The notes: generated by a model not told the origin, from the letters alone. 64,000 nt of DNA from Streptomyces sp. NBC_01241 (GCF_041435435.1 NZ_CP108494.1:1054001-1118000), one strand, 5' to 3'. Shown: positions 41,682-51,988, counted from the stretch's first letter. A program made the numbers and translations.

Positions 41682-44096
41682 TCAGTTTCCGGCCGCGGCC
41701 GGGAACTGCGCCGCCTCCTCGATGGTGGTTTCACAGACCAGCCGGCGCCGGTGGTCGACCGTGCGTTCGGGGCCGGTGAGCCGCAGCCGCATCGTCTGCC
41801 GGATGTCGCGGACGGCACTCGATGTGGCGAGCCGCAGTTCCAGGTCGCCGGGTTCGACGATCCGCCGACCGCCGATGCCGGTGAAGGAGACCAGATCGGC
41901 ATGGAACCGGAAGGTGACCTTCCGGGCTTGTCCGGCCGCGAGTTCCACCCGGGCATAGCCGATCAGCCGGGCCTGCGGGCGGGTGGTCTGGGCGACCGGG
42001 TCGTGGACGTAGAGCTGCACGACCTCGACCCCTTCGCGGTCTCCGGTGTTGCGTACGGTGACCTCGATGTCGGCGGATCCGTCGGTGCGGATCTCGGCCG
42101 GTGCGCTCCCGCCGGACTCCCAGTCGAAAGTGGTGTACGAGAGCCCGTGCCCGAAGGGGTGCAGCGGTGTCGGGTCCAGGTTGCTGACCTCGTTCGCCAG
42201 GCCCAGCGGCGGCTGGAGGTACGTCCACGGCTGACCGCCCGGGCCGTGCGGGATGCCGACGGGCAGCCGCCCGCAGGGGTTGACCCGGCCGGACAGCACA
42301 CCGGCCAGCGCCGGACCGCCCTCCTCGCCGGGGAAGAACGCCTGGACGGTCGCAGCCGTCCGGCCTGCCCAGCGGCCCAGCGCGTACGGACGCCCCGTCA
42401 GCAGGACCAGGACCACCGGGGTTCCGGTGGCCAGCAGCGCGTCCAGCAGTTCGCCCTGGACGCCGGGCAGGGACAGGTCGGCGGCGTCGCACCCCTCGCC
42501 GGAGGTGCCGCGGCCGAAAAGTCCGGCCCGGTCGCCGAGCACGGCGACGCAGACGTCCGCGTCCCGGGCGAGCTCCGCGGCGGTGGCGATGTTGGAGGTG
42601 TCCGTACCGTCCACGTCGCAGCCCCGTGCCGAGGACAGCTTCGCCGCGGGGAACTCCGCGCGCAGCGACTCGAGCACGGTCGGGATGCCGATGCCCATCG
42701 GCACCTCGGGGTGCGAGACGCCGACGTGGCTGGGGAAGGAGTAGCAGCCGAGCATGGCCAGCGCGTCGTCGGCGCGCGGGCCGACGACCGCGATCCGGCC
42801 GTCGCCGCGCAGCGGCAGCGCACCGGCGGGATTGGCGAGCAGCACGCACGCCTCTTCCGCCAGCTTCCGGGCCAGGGCCCGGTTCTCCGGCGGGTCGAGG
42901 TCCACCGTCGCGCGGGCCTGTTCGGGGTCGGTGCCGTGGAGCACGGTGGGCAGCGGGGTCCAGTCCGGGTCGAGCAGTCCGAGCTCGCACTTCTGGAGCA
43001 GCACCCGGTGCAGGGCCCGGTCGACCAGTTCCTCGGCCACGGCGCCGTCCCGTACGGCGGTCACGAGCACCTCGCCGTAGCTGTGGACGGTGGGCAGTTC
43101 CACGTCGACCCCGGCGCCCAGTGCGAGGCGGGCCGCGTCGGCGCGGTCGGCGGCGACCTTGTGCAGGGTCTCCAGGAAGCCGATGCCGAAGTAGTCGGCG
43201 ACGACGGTGCCGGTGAAGCCCCAGGTGTCCCGGAGGAGTCCGGTGAGCAGGGCCGGGTCGGCGGCCGCGGGCAGTCCGTCGATCTCCGCGTAGGAGTGCA
43301 TCACCGAGCGGGCGCCGCCTTCGCGCAGTGCCATCTCGAAGGGCGGGAGGACGATGTCGGCCATCTCGCGCGCCCCGGCCCGGACCGGCGCGTGGTTGCG
43401 GGCGCCCGCCGAGGCGGCGTATCCGGCGAAGTGTTTGAGGGTGGCGACGATGCCGGCGGACTCCAGGCCGCGGACATAGGCGGTGCCGATGGTGGCGACG
43501 AGGTACGGGTCCTCGCCGATGGTCTCCTCGACGCGTCCCCAGCGCAGATCGCGCACCACGTCGAGGACGGGGGCGAGGCCCTGGTGGATTCCGACGGACC
43601 GCATGTCGCGGCCGATCCGGCCGGCCATCTCGGTCACCAGCTCCGGGTCCCAGGATGCGCCCCACGACAGTGGCACGGGATAGGCGGTGGCGCCCCACGC
43701 GGTGAAGCCCGCCAGGCACTCCTCGTGGGCGAGGGCGGGGATGGCGAACCGGCCGGACTCGGTGATCCGGTGCTGGGCGCGGGCCAGTGCAACCGCGCCG
43801 ACGCCCGGGTCGACCGGTGCGGTGCCGAACGGCCGGGTCAGCTGGCCGAGTCCGTGGGCGGTGACGTCCTCCCAGTCGACCGGGTCCATGTCGTTCTGGT
43901 GCGGCGCGACTCCGTCGCCGTCGGCGTCGGCGCCCACCCAGACTCCGTACAGCTGGGTGGCCTTCTCCTCCAGGGTCATCCGGGGCACGAGGTCGGCCAC
44001 TCGCTCCTCGGGGGTGAGCGAAGGGTCGCGCCAGGGGCCGTCGACCGCGGGATCGGGGTCGGCCCTGCGGGCGTGCGGGACGGGTTGGGTTGCCAT
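41682..44096 (-). CDS. bxlA: GH3 beta-xylosidase/beta-glucosidase
   Basis: An 804-residue GH3 enzyme with no signal peptide, so cytoplasmic. The (beta/alpha)8 part has LKHFAGYAA (about 214-222) and the nucleophile Asp in VVADYFGIGFLETLHK near 285. The alpha/beta sandwich holds the acid/base region, and a fibronectin-III-like domain ends it (PFGHGLSYTTFDWES, about 648-662, and LIGYARVEL). ADYFGI rather than SDW favours beta-xylosidase. Its place behind a binding protein and two permeases, with a divergent LacI regulator, matches the known bxlEFGA locus, so xylobiose breakdown is inferred. The start is ATG 44096. Confidence 0.87.
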   Translation of the reverse strand: MATQPVPHARRADPDPAVDGPWRDPSLTPEERVADLVPRMTLEEKATQLYGVWVGADADGDGVAPHQNDMDPVDWEDVTAHGLGQLTRPFGTAPVDPGVGAVALARAQHRITESGRFAIPALAHEECLAGFTAWGATAYPVPLSWGASWDPELVTEMAGRIGRDMRSVGIHQGLAPVLDVVRDLRWGRVEETIGEDPYLVATIGTAYVRGLESAGIVATLKHFAGYAASAGARNHAPVRAGAREMADIVLPPFEMALREGGARSVMHSYAEIDGLPAAADPALLTGLLRDTWGFTGTVVADYFGIGFLETLHKVAADRADAARLALGAGVDVELPTVHSYGEVLVTAVRDGAVAEELVDRALHRVLLQKCELGLLDPDWTPLPTVLHGTDPEQARATVDLDPPENRALARKLAEEACVLLANPAGALPLRGDGRIAVVGPRADDALAMLGCYSFPSHVGVSHPEVPMGIGIPTVLESLRAEFPAAKLSSARGCDVDGTDTSNIATAAELARDADVCVAVLGDRAGLFGRGTSGEGCDAADLSLPGVQGELLDALLATGTPVVLVLLTGRPYALGRWAGRTAATVQAFFPGEEGGPALAGVLSGRVNPCGRLPVGIPHGPGGQPWTYLQPPLGLANEVSNLDPTPLHPFGHGLSYTTFDWESGGSAPAEIRTDGSADIEVTVRNTGDREGVEVVQLYVHDPVAQTTRPQARLIGYARVELAAGQARKVTFRFHADLVSFTGIGGRRIVEPGDLELRLATSSAVRDIRQTMRLRLTGPERTVDHRRRLVCETTIEEAAQFPAAAGN

Positions 44097-44148
44097 GGCG
44101 GCAGCGGTTCCTCTCGTGAATGCGGTGGTACGGGGCGGCGTGGGAGAG

Positions 44149-45054
44149 CTACTTGCCGCCCACCCCCATCAGGCCGTTGATCAGCGCCCGCCGTGCCACG
44201 AGGTAGACGGCGAAGATGGGCACCACGGAGAGGACGATCGCTGCCAAGGTGGCGGGGATGTTCACTCCGAACTGGGTCATGAAGTTGAACAGGCCGAGGG
44301 TCAGGACCCGGTTCTCCTCCGACTGGGTCAGGATCAGCGGGAAGAGGAATCCGTTCCATGCCTGGATCGCCGTGTAGATCGCCACCGTGCTGATGCCCGC
44401 CCGGGACATCGGGACGGCCAGTTGCAGCAGCATCCGCACGGGTGTGGCGCCGTCGAGCGCCATCGCCTCGTACATCTCCTCGGACACATCGCGCATGGTC
44501 CCGCTGAGCACCAGCACCGCGACGGGCATCGAGAAGGCCGCGGTCGGCAGGATGATCGCGGGCAGGGTGTCGTAGAGCCCCATTCTGCCGATCAGCAGAT
44601 AGAGCGGCACGATCACCGCCTGCGCCGGGATCGCCACGCCGAGCAGGAACGTCCGGAACGCGAGCGACGAGAGCCGGCCACGGGTGCGTACCGCCACGTA
44701 GGCCACCGGTACGGAAAGCACCAGCACGATGGCCACGGTGGCCACCGCGACGATCGCGGTGTTGGCCAGCATCGAGAGGAAGCCGCTGTGCAGCACGGTG
44801 TTGTAGTTGTCGAGCGTCGGGTGCGTCGGGAAGGCCAGCGGATCGCCGTTGAGTGCCTCGTCCTGGTGCATCAGCGACGAGGAGATCAGCGTGTAGACCG
44901 GCACGATCACGATGACCAGCCAGACCAGCGAGCCCAGTCCGGCCAGCGGGTTGCCGCGCGGTCTCCAGCGGCGGGTGGCGCCTGCGGGGCGATGTGGGGT
45001 GCGGCCTACGGGGCGCCTCGGCGGCGGCGCCGCGGCTCGGGTGTCGTATGACAT
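44149..45054 (-). CDS. bxlG: carbohydrate ABC transporter permease, MalG-type
   Basis: A 301-residue permease with a Pro/Arg-rich cytoplasmic N-terminus and six membrane segments. The EAA motif is at about 193-215 (EEMYEAMALDGATPVRMLL and VP). It starts at ATG 45054, four bases after the stop of the preceding permease gene, and ends 52 bases before the GH3 start. It forms the importer channel with the MalF-type partner. The symbol is by analogy to the bxl locus. Confidence 0.88.
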   Translation of the reverse strand: MSYDTRAAAPPPRRPVGRTPHRPAGATRRWRPRGNPLAGLGSLVWLVIVIVPVYTLISSSLMHQDEALNGDPLAFPTHPTLDNYNTVLHSGFLSMLANTAIVAVATVAIVLVLSVPVAYVAVRTRGRLSSLAFRTFLLGVAIPAQAVIVPLYLLIGRMGLYDTLPAIILPTAAFSMPVAVLVLSGTMRDVSEEMYEAMALDGATPVRMLLQLAVPMSRAGISTVAIYTAIQAWNGFLFPLILTQSEENRVLTLGLFNFMTQFGVNIPATLAAIVLSVVPIFAVYLVARRALINGLMGVGGK

Positions 45055-45058
45055 GGCG

Positions 45059-45991
45059 TCACATACCTTCCCGGGTGGAGCGCATGGTCCCGAAGCCGCT
45101 GAAGCGGACGAGAATCAGCGACAGGCCGGTGGCCACGACGACCAGGGCGGTGGCGATGGCCGCGGCGTAGCCCAGGTCGTAGGTCTGGAAACCGGTCCGG
45201 TACATCAGATACGGCAGGACCGTGGTGTCCGTGCCGGGACCGCCCTTGGTCATGATCAGTACGGTGTCGAAGTAGGTCAGCGAGCCGACGATCATCAGGA
45301 CCGACGAGGTCGTCACGGTGTTGCGCAGCTGCGGCAGCGTGATGTGGAAGAACTGCCGCACCATGCCCGCGCCGTCGATGGCCGCCGCCTGGTAGAGGAC
45401 CTCCGGGATCTGGCGCGTTCCGCCCTGGTAGATCAGGGTGTGGAAGGGCATGAACTGCCAGCCGCCGACGAACGCCACGGTGAGCAGCGCCCCGGTGGAC
45501 GAGCCCATGATGTTCGGGTCGATCCCGAACCAGGGCCCGATCTCCTTGATCACCCCGAAGTTGGGGTCCAGCAGCGCGTGGAAGAGCATCGCGATCGCGG
45601 TGGTGGAGAGCAGCAGCGGGATGAAGAAGACCGCGGAAAGGACGGTCCGGCTGCGCTGCCGGCCCGCCGCCCAGACGCCGAGCAGCAGGGCCACGGGGGT
45701 CTGGAAGGCCCAGCTGATCGTGGTGAGCAGCAGGCTCAGCCAGGCGGCCTGGCGGAACTCGGGGTCCTTGAACAGCCGCGTCCAGTTCCCCACGCCGGTC
45801 AGGCTCGGGGAGTTGAGCCCGTCCCACTGGCAGAAGGAGAGGTATACGGCGATCGCCAGCGGGACGATCGCGAAGACGGCGAAGAACAGGATGCCCGGGG
45901 CGGCCCAGCCGACCGGCGGAGGGCCGGCGTTGCCGGCGACCGCCCCCTTCCCCCGTCCGCGCGTCTTCGGGTGCGGAGTGTGGTGCGACAT
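45059..45991 (-). CDS. bxlF: carbohydrate ABC transporter permease, MalF-type
   Basis: A 310-residue permease. Six membrane segments start near residue 32. The EAA motif is at about 200-220 (EVLYQAAAIDGAGMVRQFF). It starts two bases after the binding-protein stop, so translation is coupled. Its distal part FGTMRSTREGM ends just before the MalG-type start. The symbol is by analogy to the bxl locus. Confidence 0.88.
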   Translation of the reverse strand: MSHHTPHPKTRGRGKGAVAGNAGPPPVGWAAPGILFFAVFAIVPLAIAVYLSFCQWDGLNSPSLTGVGNWTRLFKDPEFRQAAWLSLLLTTISWAFQTPVALLLGVWAAGRQRSRTVLSAVFFIPLLLSTTAIAMLFHALLDPNFGVIKEIGPWFGIDPNIMGSSTGALLTVAFVGGWQFMPFHTLIYQGGTRQIPEVLYQAAAIDGAGMVRQFFHITLPQLRNTVTTSSVLMIVGSLTYFDTVLIMTKGGPGTDTTVLPYLMYRTGFQTYDLGYAAAIATALVVVATGLSLILVRFSGFGTMRSTREGM

Positions 45992-45993
45992 TT

Positions 45994-47304
45994 CTACTTG
46001 ACGGCCTTCATCGCCGCGACGAACTGCTCGGGCGTGGACTGGCCGGCGAACAGCTTGCTGATCTCGGTGAGGAGGGGGGTGGCGTACCGGGACTCCAGCG
46101 CCTGGTCCCAGGAGAGCGTGAAGCTGGGGGCCTTCTGAACCATCTGGTACTGGTCGGCGGCGAACCGCGGGTTGGGCGAGGAGCTCAGCATCGACGAGGC
46201 GTTGGAGGTGGTGGGGATGTCACCGTTGTCCACCAGGGACTTGGCGTACTTCTCGGACGCCATCGTCTTCAGGAACGCGATGGCGGCGTCCTTGTGCTTC
46301 GTACGGGCGTTGACGGACCAGTAGTTGGTGGGGTTGCCCACCACGTTCGCCGGGTCACCGGCACCTGCGGCAACCGTCGGGAAGGCGGTCCAGCCGAGGT
46401 CCTTCTTGGCGAACTCGGGCGCCTTGCCCAGCTGCGTCGAGTACTCCCACGAGCCCATCAGGTGCATGGCGGCCTTGCCCTTGTTGAGGAGGGTGGGGGC
46501 GCCGCCGTTGCCGTAGTCGACCGAGTTGAAGTTCTTGCCGAACGCTCCCTGGTCCACGAGTTCCTTGACGGTCTGTGCCGCCTTGAGCACCGCCGGGTCG
46601 CCCCAGCCGGAGGTGTCACCGTTCTGGATCTTCCGGAAGACGTCGGGGCCGCCGATCCGGTCCAGCAGGTACTCCATCCACATCAGCTCGGGCCACTTGT
46701 CGGAGCCGCCGAGCGCGAAGGGGGTGATGCCCTTGCTCTTGAAGGTGGTGATGACCTTCTGCAGGTCCTCCCAGGTCTTGGGGGCGGCCACACCGTTCTC
46801 GGCGAAGAGGGTCTTGTTGTAGAAGAGCATCACGGGCTGCATGCCGCGCATCGGCACCCCGTAGATCTTCCCGTCGAGGCCGCCCGCCGTCATGATCGAT
46901 GGCAGGAACCCGTCCTTCAGCGTGGCGTCGTTCTCGACCGTCTCGCTGAGGTCGACCAGCTGCTTGGCGTCGACGTAGGGCTTGATGGATCCGCCGCCCC
47001 AGTTGAAGAAGACGTCCGGGGCGCTGGGCGAGCCCATCGAACTGCGCAGTTTGTTCACGTAGTCGGTACCGGGGACCGACACCAGCTTGACCTTGACCTC
47101 GGAGCTCTTGTTGAACTCGTTCACGGCGGCCTGTTGGATCTTGACCGAGTCGTCGCCGTACACATAGGCGGTGATCGTTCCGCCGCCGCTGCCGGTGTTA
47201 CCGCCGGAACCGCAGCCGGTCAGCAGCCCGGCCATGACCATGGCCGCACCTGCGGCGGTCCATCTCGCTGCTCGCGTCCCGTGAGTGAATATGCCCGACC
47301 GCAT
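45994..47304 (-). CDS. bxlE: extracellular sugar-binding lipoprotein of ABC transporter
   Basis: A 436-residue binding protein. The signal has an Arg-rich start and the lipobox LLTGC with Cys31, followed by a Gly-rich linker. The mature part has two lobes with motifs such as [21 protein letters not shown] (about 97-117) and [23 protein letters not shown] 47304 has GAGGTG ahead of it. It heads the operon. The inferred ligand is xylobiose or another beta-linked disaccharide because of the downstream GH3 gene and the CGAA/TTCG repeats upstream. Confidence 0.88.
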   Translation of the reverse strand: MRSGIFTHGTRAARWTAAGAAMVMAGLLTGCGSGGNTGSGGGTITAYVYGDDSVKIQQAAVNEFNKSSEVKVKLVSVPGTDYVNKLRSSMGSPSAPDVFFNWGGGSIKPYVDAKQLVDLSETVENDATLKDGFLPSIMTAGGLDGKIYGVPMRGMQPVMLFYNKTLFAENGVAAPKTWEDLQKVITTFKSKGITPFALGGSDKWPELMWMEYLLDRIGGPDVFRKIQNGDTSGWGDPAVLKAAQTVKELVDQGAFGKNFNSVDYGNGGAPTLLNKGKAAMHLMGSWEYSTQLGKAPEFAKKDLGWTAFPTVAAGAGDPANVVGNPTNYWSVNARTKHKDAAIAFLKTMASEKYAKSLVDNGDIPTTSNASSMLSSSPNPRFAADQYQMVQKAPSFTLSWDQALESRYATPLLTEISKLFAGQSTPEQFVAAMKAVK

Positions 47305-47317
47305 GACCGCACCTCTG

Positions 47318-47347
47318 TCGAATGTTTCGAAGAATGCCTCGAATGTT
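47318..47347. promoter_or_regulatory. Bxl-type operator candidates (CGAA-N3-TTCG and a repeated half-site)
   Basis: TCGAA-TGT-TTCGA at 47318-47330 is a 13-base palindrome 14 bases from the bxlE-like start. Its half TCGAATGTT recurs at 47339-47347, 21 bases further, about two helix turns. CGAA/TTCG inverted repeats are the reported target of the LacI-type regulator of the Streptomyces bxl operon, which supports the assignment. Confidence 0.65.
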
Positions 47348-47454
47348 GCCGGAACCGTACGGTCGCGTTTCGGGGGCGTCAAGGGGTGTGGCGAGGTATT
47401 CGCGCAGGAGGAGTGGCCCGCCCGGTCGCGGCGGCGGGAGGCTACGATTCCCGC

Positions 47455-48513
47455 ATGAGCCCCGCACATGTCCATCCCCAACAGGAGAAGACGCCGATCG
47501 GCGAGCCGTCGGAAGGCAACGCCACGCTGGCGGAAATCGCCCGGGCCGCCGGAGTGTCGGCTCCGACAGTTTCGAAGGTGCTGAACGGACGCGCCGACGT
47601 CGCCCCGGGTACCCGCACCAAGGTGGAGGAGTTGCTGCTGCGCCACGGCTACCGGCGCAGGCGTGGCTCCACGGCCCGGTCCCAGCTCATCGACCTCGTC
47701 TTCCACGAGCTGGACAGCTCCTGGGCCATGGAGGTCGTCCGAGGCGTCGAGAACGTCGCCCGGGAGGAGGGGCTGAGCCTGGTGCTCTCCGAGAGCGCCG
47801 GCCGTCCGACCCCCGGGCAGACCTGGGTGGACGGCGTGCTGGCCCGCCGGCCGGTCGGGGTGATCCTGGTGCTCTCGGACCTGACGGCCGCCCAGCGCGC
47901 CCAGCTGAGCAGCCGCAACATCCCGTACGCCGTGGTCGACCCGGCGGGCGACCCGGGTGACGACGTACCGTCGGTCGGGACCACCAACTGGCAGGGTGGT
48001 CTGGCCGCCACCCGCCACCTGACCGGGCTCGGACACCGCCGGATCGGCGTCATCAGCGGCCCGTCCCGCATGATGTGCAGCCGCGCCCGCGTCGACGGCT
48101 ACCGGGCGGCGCTGGAGACGGCGGGACTGCCCATCGATCCGGAACTGATCCGGGAAGGCGAGTTCCGCCACGAGACAGGCTACGCGGCGGGCCTCGAACT
48201 GCTGCGGCTGCCCGATCCGCCCACCGCCCTGTTCGCGGGCGACGATCTCCAGGCCCTCGGCGTCTACGAGGCCGCCCGCGAACTGGGGCTGCGCATCCCG
48301 GAGGACCTGAGCGTCGTCGGCTTCGACGATCTGCCCCTCACCCGGTGGATCGGGCCGCCGCTCACCACGGTGCGCCAGCCGCTCATCGAGATGGCCGAGA
48401 CCGCCACCCGTCTGGTCCTCGGCCTCGCCCGGGGCGAGCGGCCCGCGACCACCCGGGTCGACCTGGCCACCACGCTGGTGGTCCGCAGCAGCACCGCCGC
48501 CCCCGCCCGCTGA
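47455..48513 (+). CDS. bxlR: LacI-family regulator of the bxl-type operon
   Basis: A 352-residue repressor. The helix-turn-helix is at about 24-48 ([21 protein letters not shown]). The effector domain includes [38 protein letters not shown] and [23 protein letters not shown] 47455 follows GGGAGG. It is divergent from the binding-protein gene, with operators between, and probably responds to the imported sugar. Confidence 0.88.
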   Translation: MSPAHVHPQQEKTPIGEPSEGNATLAEIARAAGVSAPTVSKVLNGRADVAPGTRTKVEELLLRHGYRRRRGSTARSQLIDLVFHELDSSWAMEVVRGVENVAREEGLSLVLSESAGRPTPGQTWVDGVLARRPVGVILVLSDLTAAQRAQLSSRNIPYAVVDPAGDPGDDVPSVGTTNWQGGLAATRHLTGLGHRRIGVISGPSRMMCSRARVDGYRAALETAGLPIDPELIREGEFRHETGYAAGLELLRLPDPPTALFAGDDLQALGVYEAARELGLRIPEDLSVVGFDDLPLTRWIGPPLTTVRQPLIEMAETATRLVLGLARGERPATTRVDLATTLVVRSSTAAPAR

Positions 48514-48586
48514 CCCCGCCCACCCGGCCCGGCCTGCAGGTATTTCCGTTGTGGGCCGGGCCGCGGCCCGCGTACCGTCCCCGGTC

Positions 48587-49132
48587 ATGACGACCACTCC
48601 CAGCCTGCACACCGGGCGGCTGCTCCTGGAGCCGTACACACCCGCGGACGAGGAAGGCTTCGTGGCGCTCTTCCAGGACACCCGGGTGTCCCGGTGGATC
48701 GGTGACGGGCCGCAGACCGAGGCCGAGGACCGTGCCCTGTTCAGGCGGATCTTCAGCAAGGTGTACGCCCAGGAACTCTTCGACGTATGGGCCGTGCGCC
48801 ACGGCGGCCGTCTGGTCGGCCACGCGGAGATCAAGCCCTCCCCGTCCCCGGATGTGGACGGTCACGAGATCGTCTACGCCCTGGCGCCGGCCGCCTGGGG
48901 GCAGGGGTTCGGCACCGAGGTCGCGAAGGCGCTGACCTCGTACGGGTTCGGCGCCCTCGGGCTCACCGGAGTGCACGCGACGGTAGCCGCCGAGAACGCC
49001 GCCTCGCTGGCGCTGCTGGGCCGGATCGGCTTCCGGCACGTCCGGGACGCGGTGGAGGACGACGGCAGCACGACCCGGATCCTGAGCCGCTCCGCCGGTG
49101 GTGACGGCGCCGGAGCCGGTCAGCCGCGGTAG
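48587..49132 (+). CDS. GNAT family N-acetyltransferase
   Basis: A 181-residue GNAT of the RimJ/RimL-like group. [23 protein letters not shown] at the start, [20 protein letters not shown] (about 103-122) with the acetyl-CoA loop, and [17 protein letters not shown] (about 139-155) are typical. Its stop overlaps that of the convergent cupin gene by 13 bases. Substrate unknown. Confidence 0.88.
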   Translation: MTTTPSLHTGRLLLEPYTPADEEGFVALFQDTRVSRWIGDGPQTEAEDRALFRRIFSKVYAQELFDVWAVRHGGRLVGHAEIKPSPSPDVDGHEIVYALAPAAWGQGFGTEVAKALTSYGFGALGLTGVHATVAAENAASLALLGRIGFRHVRDAVEDDGSTTRILSRSAGGDGAGAGQPR

Positions 49133-49836
49133 ACGTCCAGGCGCCCGCACATGCCGAACCTCCCGTGTGCGGAGGGCTGTTCGGCATGTACGCGGGCATC
49201 GGCGAGGTATCCGCCGTCACCACGGGCCAGGGCGTCGAGCTGACCACCGGTCACCTCGGACGCGGCAGCGGCCCCGTTCCGCCAGCGCTCCCGCCAGTCC
49301 CCGGCCCTCGGGCGTACGAGTGCGGCGGCGGCCCGGTGGAAGGCGGCGAGCGGTCCGGGGTCGCCCGCCTCGGTGGCTCGGCGCAGCGCGAGGAAACCTT
49401 CGACGGCGAGGTCCCGGCGGGCGCGGGCGGCCCGTTCCTGTTCCGCTTCGCAACCGTCGGCGGGAAGGGCGACCGCCGCCCGGTAGGTCACGGGGTCCGC
49501 CAGGTGGCGGGGCGGCAGAGTGAGGACGGCGTCACCGGCCTCGGGCAGTCCGCTGTTCTCCATGAGGACGACGATGCGCAGCCCGTCCTCGTTGACGAGA
49601 CGGTGGATCGTGCCCGGCGTGAACCAGACCAGCGCCCCGGGGGTCAGTGGCGTCTGCCGGAACCCGGACGTGGTGAGGGTCTGCACCGAGCCCGAACCCC
49701 CGACCACCACATACCCCTCGGAGCAGGTGAGGTGGAGATGGGGTGTCCCGCCGCGCAGGCCGTCCTCTGCGGGCCAGTCGTAGACCCGCAGGTGGGACAC
49801 GGCGACGGCGCCGGGCAGCCCTTCGAAGGTCGGCAC
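49120..49836 (-). CDS. cupin-domain protein
   Basis: A 238-residue protein with a cupin fold. GGTPHLHLTCSEGYVVVGGSGSVQTLT (about 29-55) fits the first cupin motif with two His and a Glu, and PGALVWFTPGTIHRLVNEDG (about 66-85) the second with His. The C-terminal half is Ala/Arg-rich and helical. The start is GTG 49836 behind GGGAG; the frame opens further up at 49884, within the operator. A LacI-like inverted repeat sits 23-45 bases upstream, so sugar control is probable. Confidence 0.8.
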   Translation of the reverse strand: MPTFEGLPGAVAVSHLRVYDWPAEDGLRGGTPHLHLTCSEGYVVVGGSGSVQTLTTSGFRQTPLTPGALVWFTPGTIHRLVNEDGLRIVVLMENSGLPEAGDAVLTLPPRHLADPVTYRAAVALPADGCEAEQERAARARRDLAVEGFLALRRATEAGDPGPLAAFHRAAAALVRPRAGDWRERWRNGAAAASEVTGGQLDALARGDGGYLADARVHAEQPSAHGRFGMCGRLDVYRG

Positions 49837-49858
49837 AGCTGCTCCCGGGTCGCTCCGC

Positions 49859-49881
49859 GAAAGCGCTCGGCAAGCGCTTTC
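49859..49881. promoter_or_regulatory. LacI-like operator, GAAAGCGCT-N5-AGCGCTTTC
   Basis: A perfect 9-bp inverted repeat with a 5-base centre lies between the leftward cupin gene (start 49836) and the rightward propeller gene (start 50020). AGCGCT is common in LacI-family operators. It likely controls the cupin gene and possibly both. Confidence 0.65.
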
Positions 49882-50019
49882 CACATGTGCTGCACCGTAC
49901 CGTCGCCGACCGTGGAAGCAACAGGGTCCGGGTGTCCGGGGCCGCCCTGCGGGCCTCTGTCAGTGGTGGGGTGCAGACTGGCGCGTATCCGGCACACAGG
50001 CGTTTCGGGAGGTTCGGCC

Positions 50020-51108
50020 ATGACCGACGTACTGCTCACCGTGGGCACCCGCAAGGGACTCTTCATCGGCCGCAGGCGCGGCGGCACGTGGGAGTTCGAC
50101 GACCCGCATTTCAATGCCCAGGCGATCTATTCGATCGCCATCGACACCCGCAGGGAGGTTCCCCGCCTGCTGGTCGGCGGGGACAGCGCCCACTGGGGCC
50201 CGTCGGTCTTCCACTCCGACGACCTGGGCGCCACGTGGGTCGAACCGAGGCAACCGGCCGTGAAGTTCCCGGAGTTCACCGGGGCGTCGCTGGAGCGGGT
50301 CTGGCAGCTGCACCCGGCGGGCCCCGAGGCGCCCGATGTCGTGTACGCGGGGACGGAGCCGGCGGCGCTGTTCCGTTCCGAGGACGGCGGGGAGTCCTTC
50401 GAGCTGGTCCGCCCGTTGTGGGAGCATCCGACGCGTTCGAAGTGGGTGCCGGGCGGCGGCGGAGAGGGACTGCACACCATCCTCACGGACCCGAGGGATG
50501 CCCGGGAGGTGACGGTCGCGGTCTCCACGGCCGGGGTGTTCCGCACCAAGGACGGCGGTGCCAGCTGGGCCCCGGCGAACAAGGGCGTGTCGGCGGTGTT
50601 CCTCCCCGACCCGAACCCGGAGTTCGGCCAGTGCGTCCACAAGGTGGCCAGGGACGCGGTCGATCTCGACCGGCTCTATCTCCAGAACCACTGGGGAGTC
50701 TTCCGGAGCGACGACTCCGGGGACAACTGGACGGACATCGGCCGGGACCTCCCCTCCGATTTCGGTTTCGCCGTAGCAGCGCATCCGCACCGCGCGGACA
50801 CGGCGTACATCTTCCCGATCAACGCCGACGCCGACCGCGTCCCGGCCGGACACCGCTGCCGGGTGTTCCGCACCGAGGACGCGGGCCGTACCTGGGTGCC
50901 GCTCTCGGCAGGCCTGCCCGAAAAAACGCATTACGGCACGGTGCTGCGCGACGCGCTCCGTACGGACGACGCCGACCCGGCGGGCATCTACTTCGGCAAT
51001 CGCAACGGCGAGGTGTACGCGAGCGCGGACGACGGCGACAGCTGGCAGCAGCTCGCCGCGCATCTGCCGGACGTCCTCTGTGTCCGCGCGGCGGTCATCG
51101 GTTCGTGA
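50020..51108 (+). CDS. Asp-box beta-propeller (BNR/Ycf48-like) protein
   Basis: A 362-residue protein without a signal peptide. It has five Asp boxes: FRSEDGGESFE, FRTKDGGASWA, FRSDDSGDNWT, FRTEDAGRTWV and ASADDGDSWQ. These mark propeller blades like sialidases, but there is no sialidase Arg triad that I can find. Such cytoplasmic propellers of about 360 residues are common in actinobacteria and uncharacterised. The start is ATG 50020 behind GGGAGG. It shares a control region with the cupin gene. Confidence 0.86.
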   Translation: MTDVLLTVGTRKGLFIGRRRGGTWEFDDPHFNAQAIYSIAIDTRREVPRLLVGGDSAHWGPSVFHSDDLGATWVEPRQPAVKFPEFTGASLERVWQLHPAGPEAPDVVYAGTEPAALFRSEDGGESFELVRPLWEHPTRSKWVPGGGGEGLHTILTDPRDAREVTVAVSTAGVFRTKDGGASWAPANKGVSAVFLPDPNPEFGQCVHKVARDAVDLDRLYLQNHWGVFRSDDSGDNWTDIGRDLPSDFGFAVAAHPHRADTAYIFPINADADRVPAGHRCRVFRTEDAGRTWVPLSAGLPEKTHYGTVLRDALRTDDADPAGIYFGNRNGEVYASADDGDSWQQLAAHLPDVLCVRAAVIGS

Positions 51109-51198
51109 CCACCGGCGGTTGATCCACGTGGCAGGCCCGGCCGGGCAGTCGGCGGCGGGCCGGCCGCCGCCGCCGTTGCAGCAGCACGGGTGTGGCTG

Positions 51199-51876
51199 CT
51201 ACGGCAACTGCCAGTCCACCGGCTGGGCGCCCTGGCGGAGCAGGAGTTCATTGGTACGGCTGAAGGGGCGCGAACCGAAGAAACCGCGGTCCGCCGACAT
51301 GGGCGAGGGGTGCGCGGACTCGATCGCCGGGAAGTCGTCGAGGAAGGGACGCAGATTACGGGCGTCGCGCCCCCACAGCACGGACACCAGGGGCTTGCCG
51401 CGCGCGGCCAGCGCCCGGATGGCCTGCTCGGTCACTTCCTCCCAGCCCTTGCCGCGGTGCGCGCCCGGTTTGCGGGGTGCCGTCGTGAGCGCCTTGTTCA
51501 GCAGCAGCACACCCTGGCGCGTCCACGGTGTCAGATCGCCGTTGGACGGCCGCGAAAGCCCCAGGTCCGTGTGCAGTTCGCGGAAGATGTTCTCCAGGCT
51601 GCCGGGCAGCTGACGCACATCGGGGGCCACCGAGAAGCTCAGGCCCACCGCCATCCCGGGTGTCGGGTACGGGTCCTGACCGACGATCAGGACGCGTACG
51701 TCGTCGAAGGGTTGCTGGAACGCGCGCAGGACGTTCGCCCCGGCGGGAAGGTAGGTGCGGCCGGCCGCGACCTCCGCACGCAGGAAATCGCCCATCGCGG
51801 CGATGCGTCCGGCCACCGGGGCAAGCGCCTCGGCCCAGCCGGACTCGACTACTTCGTTCAACGGTCGTGGTGCCAC
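51199..51876 (-). CDS. ung: uracil-DNA glycosylase
   Basis: A 225-residue family 1 [22 protein letters not shown] (about 66-84) holds the catalytic Asp68, and [20 protein letters not shown] (about 186-205) is the His-loop with the Leu-type intercalation region changed as in actinobacteria. It removes uracil from DNA. The start is GTG 51876 with GAGG upstream. Confidence 0.96.
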   Translation of the reverse strand: MAPRPLNEVVESGWAEALAPVAGRIAAMGDFLRAEVAAGRTYLPAGANVLRAFQQPFDDVRVLIVGQDPYPTPGMAVGLSFSVAPDVRQLPGSLENIFRELHTDLGLSRPSNGDLTPWTRQGVLLLNKALTTAPRKPGAHRGKGWEEVTEQAIRALAARGKPLVSVLWGRDARNLRPFLDDFPAIESAHPSPMSADRGFFGSRPFSRTNELLLRQGAQPVDWQLP

Positions 51877-51988
51877 AAAACCTCACTCTACCGGCGTACA
51901 CGCCCCGCCTCCGACGGGCGGTCCCGCAGGTCATCCATACCCTCGGTTAGGCTGCCGCCGTCATTCCTCTTCTCCCTGGAGCCGGTTC

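Noticed and set aside
41643..44180. 845-codon rightward frame opposite the GH3 gene
   Set aside because: Composition is Gly/Arg/Val-rich without motifs, while the leftward frame has full GH3 motifs.
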